Source of the DNA: Sclerotinia nivalis
Taxonomy: Eukaryota > Ascomycota > Leotiomycetes > Helotiales > Sclerotiniaceae
Direction: 5' to 3'
Length of the DNA: 64,000 bases
Assembly: GCA_029531795.1 (NCBI GenBank)
Contig: JAPEIS010000003.1
Coordinates: 2,108,001-2,172,000, forward strand
A program made the translations under genes and the position numbers. The notes beneath the pieces are model-generated. The model did no database searches, had not been told where the DNA came from, and saw only the letters and a list, made by a program, of their open reading frames with translations. The first letter of the stretch is position 1. Every line of letters begins with the position of its first letter. Shown here in pieces: positions 57,776-64,000 of this stretch.

Positions 57776-59696
57776 TTATAACGAATCGGCCAACCAAGCC
57801 GCAAACATACTCCCCAAACACCCCAACCTAATCACCCAACCCATTGCTTCCGTCCCCACAATTCCGATTTCTCCTAACACCCAAAAGATAAGACTTCCTT
57901 GTACCGCGGCAATGATTTGCGGGAGAGCTATTGAAATGTTGTAGATGCCCATTACTGTGCCTGCTTGTAGTGATTCTTGGGTTCTATATCTTTTGTGAGA
58001 AGGGGAGGTGGGCTGAGATATTGAGGAAAGGGCAATGGAGGTAGAAGTAGAGGCAGTGGCGTGGGATTTGGATTGGGATTGGGAGATTTGGGTGGAGATG
58101 AGAGTTAAAGGAATCCAGGCGGTGATAGCCCAGGAGATACCGAGGAAGATGATGAGGATGGAGGTAGAGACGAAGGTCGGAGTTAGTATGGTGGAGATGG
58201 TTAGAAGGGTGGTGAGGAGATGAGAGAGTGTCCAGACGCGGGGAAGGGTCAGGGATTTGATATGGAGGCGGGCCAGGAAAGTCGGTTTCTGGTGTTTAGA
58301 GTTGTTGGAGGAAGGGGAGATAAACAGAGGAAGTGTGAGATTCGAGATGAGTGCGACGAGGGCGAAGAGAATCATGATGAATGTTGCATGCCGGATTGAA
58401 TGAGGTGACGGTGGAAGAGGTGAGGTGGTTGGCAATGTGAGAGTAGGTGTGGCTTTTTTGGATATGGGGGAGTATTCTACTTCAACTGAATGGCGCTAGG
58501 TTAGTTATTTGTTAATGTTAGGTATTGCGAAAAACTTACAGAGACCGCCTAGATATCTGATTCGATTAATTAGTATTGTAATCGAAAGTCACGAGATGGG
58601 CATATTTGAAACTTACGAGGTAATATAAAACAAAAAAGGAAACCAGCCAATCCAAGCAAAAAACTGAACCATACAGATCTTTCTAATTTCCCTCGGACAT
58701 GTCTTCATACTCCCAAATATCTGGCGAAATGTCCCCGCCAAACTCTGTTTCTTGAAGCCCGCATTCAAGTCAACAAAACGCTTCTCGTTCGCCGTAAAAC
58801 AAGTTATCGCAACAGTTGAGCCCAATGCCACGGAAGCAATCAGACAAAGTCCTTTCAATTGCGTATCTCCAAGCCAAGGTAGATACTTCGGTAAAGAGAT
58901 ATAACCAGCGGTGTATCCTAAAATTGATCCAATTCCCGCAGCAGAACTGGCATATGCACAAGCCCGGACTTGCTGTTTCGGCGGAACACAATCAACGATG
59001 ATTGCCCTAAGTCCTCCTTGCACAGGTTGGATTGCAATATTCAAAGCCCATATCCAAGCAGCAGCCATGAAACCTTTACATATCATTGCACCACGACCGA
59101 AGGGGGAACTGCCGAACAGGGTGAAGAGGTATGTGATCAGATCGGTAGTCCAAGGAAGTGCGAGAATGCAAATAATTGTTGCAATGGTGCCGATGATGAT
59201 AAATGGGCGGCGGCGACCAAGATGATGTTGACAGCGATCGGATAAAATGCCAATGTACGGTTGAACGATTGCACCAGAGAGGGGTCCAGCGAGCCAAACT
59301 AAGGAGATGAGGTAGCTGGGAACTGAGAGTGAAACCAAGTATGGCTTGGAGAATTAACTATGCGCATGATAATTGACATGGAAAAGAGCAAAAAACTTTC
59401 TTACAGAGCCCTGAGACATAATGGCAGTCCATATCACTTGAAGTCTATCGAATGTAAGCAATGAACGACAAGATCAGTTTCCAAGGCGGGGTATTTTACC
59501 CTCCAGTACTGATGGCCAGACATATTAAATATAAAGTCCCAACTTCTGTCACATCTTTTTCTCTCTCCTCTGATTCTCGAAGCAAAGAAGTCTCGCTATC
59601 TTCAAGAAATTCTTCATCGATATAATCCAATTCATCCGATTCATCCAATCTATCCGCAACCCGCAATTCGTCATCCTCCACGCCCGCTTCTAACAT
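57776..59696 (-). CDS. SUT-type sucrose/alpha-glucoside proton symporter
   Basis: Plasma- or vacuolar-membrane carrier of the GPH/SUT family (fission yeast Sut1 type). Five exons (59696-59500, 59444-59405, 59344-58617, 58556-58540, 58485-57776) give 563 aa. The acidic N-terminus is followed by the first membrane segment LYLICLAISTGG, joined to LQVIWTAIMSQGS by a splice. The SUT signature GPLSGAIVQPYIGILSDRC with GRRRPFI is near residues 90-125. About 12 membrane segments are visible. A 17 bp exon links FLFYITS to YLGGL and F-EVEYSP. A central hydrophilic loop near residue 330 is Ser/Pro-rich. The ATG at 59696 is the only methionine before the first membrane segment in an open frame. Substrate (sucrose, maltose or related) is not readable from the sequence. 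Confidence 0.85.
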
Positions 59697-61553
59697 CTTG
59701 TCGCGAACACACTGTACACTTTGCAAGGAAACCAGGAAATAAGCAAATATCGAGAATATAGACAGCCAAAGCCGTGCTATATTTTTTCAACACAAAATCA
59801 CATCTGAAGATTGAACATAGAAGAGAATAAAATATAACACAAAGAACGAGGAAACTCTGTCGTGCTGACATTCGCCTCATTTGTACATGGGAATGACTGA
59901 CATGCATGTACTACACTTACAATTCCTGCATACAAAACCCATTTGCGAACTTGTGGTTCGCTGAAGGTGGTTGTGCTCCATGCATGGTGTGGAGATTTCT
60001 CGTGGTAAGCTGTTTGCCTGAAGGAGCAATGGGAAGGAGCAATCAATATTTTTTTGGTTACCTTCCTGTCTGGAGATAGTCTGTGCAACTGTTTGCAGTA
60101 CCGGTAATGTTGTAAGATTACCATTTACAAGCCAAGAACAAGTTGAAGATATAAACTTCTGAATATCAAACATCAACGGCAAGGTTAATTTGTTCGATTT
60201 TTGATTGATCTTTATGGAATACCCGCGGATACATATCTATCTATGCATTGACCATAGAGAAAATGACCGAATTTATTGTTTTGTGTTGCTGGAGAAACTT
60301 TGGTGGGGGTTGGGATCATGATACCACCCACCTAGGTAATATCGTCGGCACAAACAAAGAACCTTCAGCTCGACGGAAGCAAATGATGACTCAGACAATT
60401 AGATTGTTCTCGTTCAGAATTTACACTACCATTCATTCATCCACAAGTGGATTCTTTTCACATCGAAGCATTTTTCCGACAACAACCATCCACCTTATTC
60501 AACTCGAATATTGGTTGATTCTCAGCAGTCACGTGCCTCTCCGCACCAAAAGCTGAACCTCGGCTCTTTCAATTTGAACCGAGATATTCCACCTCCGATA
60601 TTTGATATTGGCCCACCCCACGTTATCACAAGCTTTGAGTAAAACAACCAGGGCGTCTCAAGATATCATTTTTTTTTTATCTAGAAAAAAGCTCGGTGCT
60701 ACATTTACAAGGCAGCTCAGAGAAATAAGATGTCAGATGCTCGAAATCAATGCTTGGAGTTTTGGGCCAAGATTAACAAAGAATTTGTTACAAGGGAAGA
60801 AAATACAACCGCATTCATCCTTTGTCTCAATTGCATTTGGTACATCAACAATGAAACCAATTCCTCAACCACCACAATTCATACAAACAGTAAGTTCAAC
60901 CACAGTAAGTTCACAATTATCCTTCTAGATTCCACATCAAAATTTCAGCAGCTGCCCCTCCACACCAGGCCAAGCCAAGCTATGCGTTGCGCCGCGTCCC
61001 CTAAAATCCAGATCCGTTGAACCGAGCTACCAACTTGCACATCCAAGACCGAGCACAAGCTTTAGCATCTCAAGCTTCCATCCGAGTCCGGGGCTCCGCA
61101 CGTTTCAATTGGAACGCCCTTCTCTTTTCTCCATTCATGCAAGGCTGTGGTAGTATAATATGACTTGGGAGAGAGATGGGCCGCGGGACAAGATAGCTCG
61201 GCCCAGTTGAGCGAACGAACGCAAACGGAAAGGTATAGACTCATATATTCTCTATTGAGCAATCAACATCAACATTTTATTTACTTTCCATTGCTGTCTA
61301 TCTTTTGATGTGAAAAGAAGGTGCTTTTGAATTTATTTCTATTTTGTCGTTTCTATCTATCTCTTGGATCCGCGAACATATTGATGTAGAAGTGTACCTT
61401 CACATGTTAGAGACATAGAAAATCCGCTACACATAGTTGTTGTATCAATATACCTAACAATATTGCAAAATATTAGCCTCGAGCAAAACAATCCATTGGA
61501 ACCAATTTCCGCAGCCATTCAAGTCTTCTGACAAGAGGTAACATATACCCAAA
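59697..61553. promoter_or_regulatory. Shared upstream region of the sugar transporter and the carrier
   Basis: 1.86 kb between divergent starts. No gene is recognised. A short T-run (60670-60678) and pyrimidine-rich leader sequence before 61554 are visible. Overlapping minus-strand open frames at 59671-60182 share no conserved content. Confidence 0.45.
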
Positions 61554-62913
61554 ATGTCGGCGAAAAGTGTTAAAGGCACAGATGGCAAGAAACCAGCTTC
61601 GGCTGCTACAAATCTTGTTGGTGAGTCACTAATCCAATGGCCACAATGTTTCCAATGGACATTGTCTAACAATATATAGCTGGAGGAACAGCGGGAATGA
61701 TGGAGGCCCTCGCATGCCATCCTTTAGGTACGTCACTTCCTTCTCAATTTCCCTTCAATTAACACCTTTTAAACCACGCATCTCTAAACCAACAACTAAT
61801 ACCACCTCATAGATACTATAAAAGTCCGCATGCAACTCTCTCGTCGGGCTCGCGCTCCCGGTGCACCTAAGCGCGGCTTCATCAAAACAGGTGCCGAGAT
61901 CATCAAGCGCGAAACTCCCCTCGGTCTCTACAAAGGACTTGGTGCCGTTATAACTGGTATTGTACCGAAGATGGCTATAAGATTTACAAGTTTCGAGGCA
62001 TATAAAAGGTTTTTAGCCGATAAGGAGACGGGGGTTGTAACTGGAAGAGCTACGTTTTTGGGTACGTTTCCTATGTTCATTCTCTTATTTTCAATATCTA
62101 GAATTGGAGGGATTTGAGACACCCAGGACACAATGAAGGATAGCATGTCAAACAACAAGAAGCTAACATATCACCCCTCTCCAGCTGGTCTAGCAGCAGG
62201 TGTAACCGAAGCCGTTGCCGTCGTAACACCTATGGAAGTAATAAAGATTCGTCTTCAAGCCCAACACCACAGCATGGCTGATCCGCTCGACATTCCTAAA
62301 TACCGTAATGCCGCACATGCGTTATATACCGTTGTAAAAGAAGAAGGAATCGGTGCTTTATATCGAGGAATATCACTTACTGCTTTACGACAAGGTATGT
62401 TACTACTCTTCTCACCCCTTCATAATCCCCGCATTTCCCTACCACCATCCACCCCCTTTTAAACCCCCATCCATACTGCATACCCCCTACTAACCTGCCC
62501 CCTCCCTAGGTTCCAACCAAGCCGTAAACTTCACCGCCTACACCGAATTCAAAGAACTCCTCCAAAAATGGCAACCCCAATACGCCGACTCCCCCATCCC
62601 CTCCTACCAAACCACCATCATCGGCCTCGTATCCGGCGCCATGGGTCCCCTCTCCAACGCACCCATCGACACCATCAAAACGCGTTTACAGAAAACGCCT
62701 GGAGTGCCCGGAGAAACGGCCTTGAGTAGGATTAAAACGATTGCGGGGGATATGTTCCGACAGGAAGGATTTCATGCATTTTATAAGGGCATTACGCCGC
62801 GGATTATGCGGGTTGCGCCCGGTCAGGCTGTTACGTTTACTGTTTATGAGTTTTTGAAGGAGAAGTTGGAACATAGTGATATGCCGATGTTTGGCGGGAA
62901 GTATGAGGAGTGA
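61554..62913 (+). CDS. SFC1: Mitochondrial succinate/fumarate carrier (Sfc1 type)
   Basis: Inner-membrane carrier that in yeast (Sfc1/Acr1) exchanges cytosolic succinate for matrix fumarate during growth on C2 compounds. Exons 61554-61620, 61680-61727, 61813-62061, 62185-62394 and 62510-62913 give 325 aa. The three carrier repeats are clear: PLDTIKVRMQ near residue 37, PMEVIKIRLQ near 138 and PIDTIKTRLQ near 240, each followed by a G-x-x-x-Y-G-type ending (GLYKGLG, ALYRGIS, AFYKGIT). The second repeat's PMEVIKIRLQAQ and the SNQAVNFTAY segment are typical of Sfc1 rather than of citrate or ornithine carriers. Every splice falls after the first base of a codon, a regular pattern that supports the model. 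Substrate assignment is by family. Confidence 0.9.
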
Positions 62914-63166
62914 ATGGATACATGGATAGATAAATGGCGTTCAAGGACTTTTTGGGATAGATATTTAGAATATGAGACGTGAGAACAGTGTGTGGGGTTA
63001 TATGATGCCATTTAATGATATGGTATCCTAGGAACTCTTATCTCGTATAAATGTCGTTCTCAACATAGGGAGGGCATAGTCCAGCATAGCATCCATCAAA
63101 ACTTCAACCAAAGGCAAATTTTCCTCCCATTATGATATGTCAGAATTGAAGGTCTATCCTAAATAT
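62914..63166. other. 3' spacer between convergent carrier and twinfilin genes
   Basis: Short convergent interval. Nothing else seen. Confidence 0.5.
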
Positions 63167-64000
63167 CTATGCTCTTCCAGGCCTCTTAGGTCTAGCGAAT
63201 GCTTTCTTTGCCTCTAATTTTGGATGTAAATCCGAATCGATACTTTCTTGAGAAATATCCTCAGGAGATCCAGCCTCAAGTCTTTTCTCAATGGTGAGTC
63301 CCGCTTCCGCTTCAGCTAATTGTTGGGCCGATCGTGATGATGATGCGTATATCATTCGTTCTTTTATCTTAGATCCGGAAGGGCAAGTATAAATAAACAG
63401 TATTGGAGAAGAAGTTGTTCCATTGTGTTCGTGAGTGTAGCGATAGAAAGAGAATCGAGGTTCAGTGTTTGATATAGTGCTGCTGAGATCTGAGATGGAG
63501 GTCTTTGTCTTTGAAGCAAGTTCCATGGTTTCTTGCGCGATGTTCATTTTCTAGCGCTCGTTAGCAATCAAATACTAATGAATTCAGGTAACAAATAAAC
63601 TTACGATCTGAACCAAATTATGTGCCCCATCTTGGTTGAGTGCTTTTAAGGCCTCTAATGCATCCGGTGAAGCTGGCATACTAATGCCACTACTGACATG
63701 GCTCTTCCTCTCATTCATACCTCTACCCTCTTCTGCCTCCTTCCTCTTCACCTCACCCAAACTTTGCTCCTCTTCTGTCAGCGGCGCTGCTAATTTAACA
63801 TGCTTATCGTGCTTAGCAAAACCCTCTTGCGTCAACTCTTCCTTCATAGTCGCAAATATGGTTTCTCGAAATCGTTCGATTCCCAGTTCTCGAACCAAGG
63901 TAAGGCGTGTAGATGCGAATAGCATCTTCTGACGCACAGGCGCCGAATCAGGAACATAGGTTATGGCAACGAAAGGGGCGGGATCAGTAGAGGGATAACG
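63167..64000 (-). CDS. Twinfilin, C-terminal part (5' end outside the window)
   Basis: Actin-monomer-binding protein with two ADF-homology domains. Two exons are visible (64000-63605, open at the window edge, and 63550-63167), separated by a 54 bp intron, giving the last 259 aa. The visible part starts with PFVAITYVPDSAPVRQKMLF and STRLTLVRELGIERFRETIF, the end of the first ADF-homology domain. After a linker (APLTEEEQSLGEVKRKEAEE) comes the second domain with FSFYRYTHEHNG, ILFIYTCPSGSKIKERMIYA and SSSRSAQQLAEAEAG. The tail ends in a basic, proline-containing block (ARPKRPGRA), where twinfilins bind capping protein and lipids. The frame is complete from the first base of the window edge. Confidence 0.88.

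Noticed and set aside
59671..60182. Overlapping minus-strand open frames upstream of the sugar transporter
   Set aside because: They do not extend the transporter in frame by any clear splice and have no conserved content; the transporter start is set at 59696.
1..64000. CRISPR arrays, bacterial operons, rRNA genes
   Set aside because: None seen. Introns and gene content are eukaryotic, and the array at 34.6-38.2 kb has diverged 160-220 bp units with no short identical repeats and spacers.

Overview
The window reads as nuclear DNA of a filamentous ascomycete. Coding regions are interrupted by short introns (42 to 201 bp, mostly 45 to 90) with GT..AG ends and CTAAC/CTGAC-type branch sites. 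The gene set is fungal (MSO1, BUD4, LaeA-like methyltransferase, Sfc1-type carrier, SUT-type disaccharide transporter). A Leotiomycete of the Botrytis/Sclerotinia kind is my inference from overall protein flavour, not something I could test.

Layout. 0.5-5.2 kb: catalytic subunit of DNA polymerase alpha, six exons. 5.2-9.6 kb: long gene-poor gap. 9.6-12.9 kb: MSO1-like and MAK16 genes on the minus strand, then a DUF952 gene diverging from MAK16. 13.6-16.9 kb: a C2H2 zinc-finger gene with four 33-residue repeats, and a ten-exon LaeA-like SAM methyltransferase. 18.4-23.3 kb: BUD4/anillin-like septation protein with a C-terminal PH domain, minus strand. 23.3-27.1 kb: gene-poor, with decayed minus-strand reading frames. 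27.3-28.8 kb: secreted Ser/Thr-rich, probably GPI-anchored wall protein. 29.3-32.5 kb: FHIP-family (FTS-Hook-FHIP complex) gene.

32.5-48.5 kb is the accessory part. It starts with a purine/G-rich stretch. A 3.5 kb array of about 16 diverged units spaced mostly 160-220 bp follows, each with a 48-nt core whose length does not change. Next comes a young Ty1/copia retrotransposon (5,773 bp, apparently identical 530 bp LTRs, GATCA target duplication, half-initiator-tRNA primer site). The part ends with low-density DNA holding a broken UstYa/DUF3328-like gene.

48.5-64 kb returns to conserved genes: mitochondrial beta-ketoacyl-ACP synthase, a small Ala/Pro-rich protein flanked by minisatellites, an intron-containing tRNA-Glu(UUC), a SUT-type sugar transporter, a succinate/fumarate carrier and the C-terminal part of twinfilin running off the window end.

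The housekeeping genes do not form one pathway. The most unusual signal is the repeat array at 34.6-38.2 kb. All exon boundaries were read by eye from splice signals and frame continuity; for each fully contained spliced gene the summed exon length is a multiple of three.
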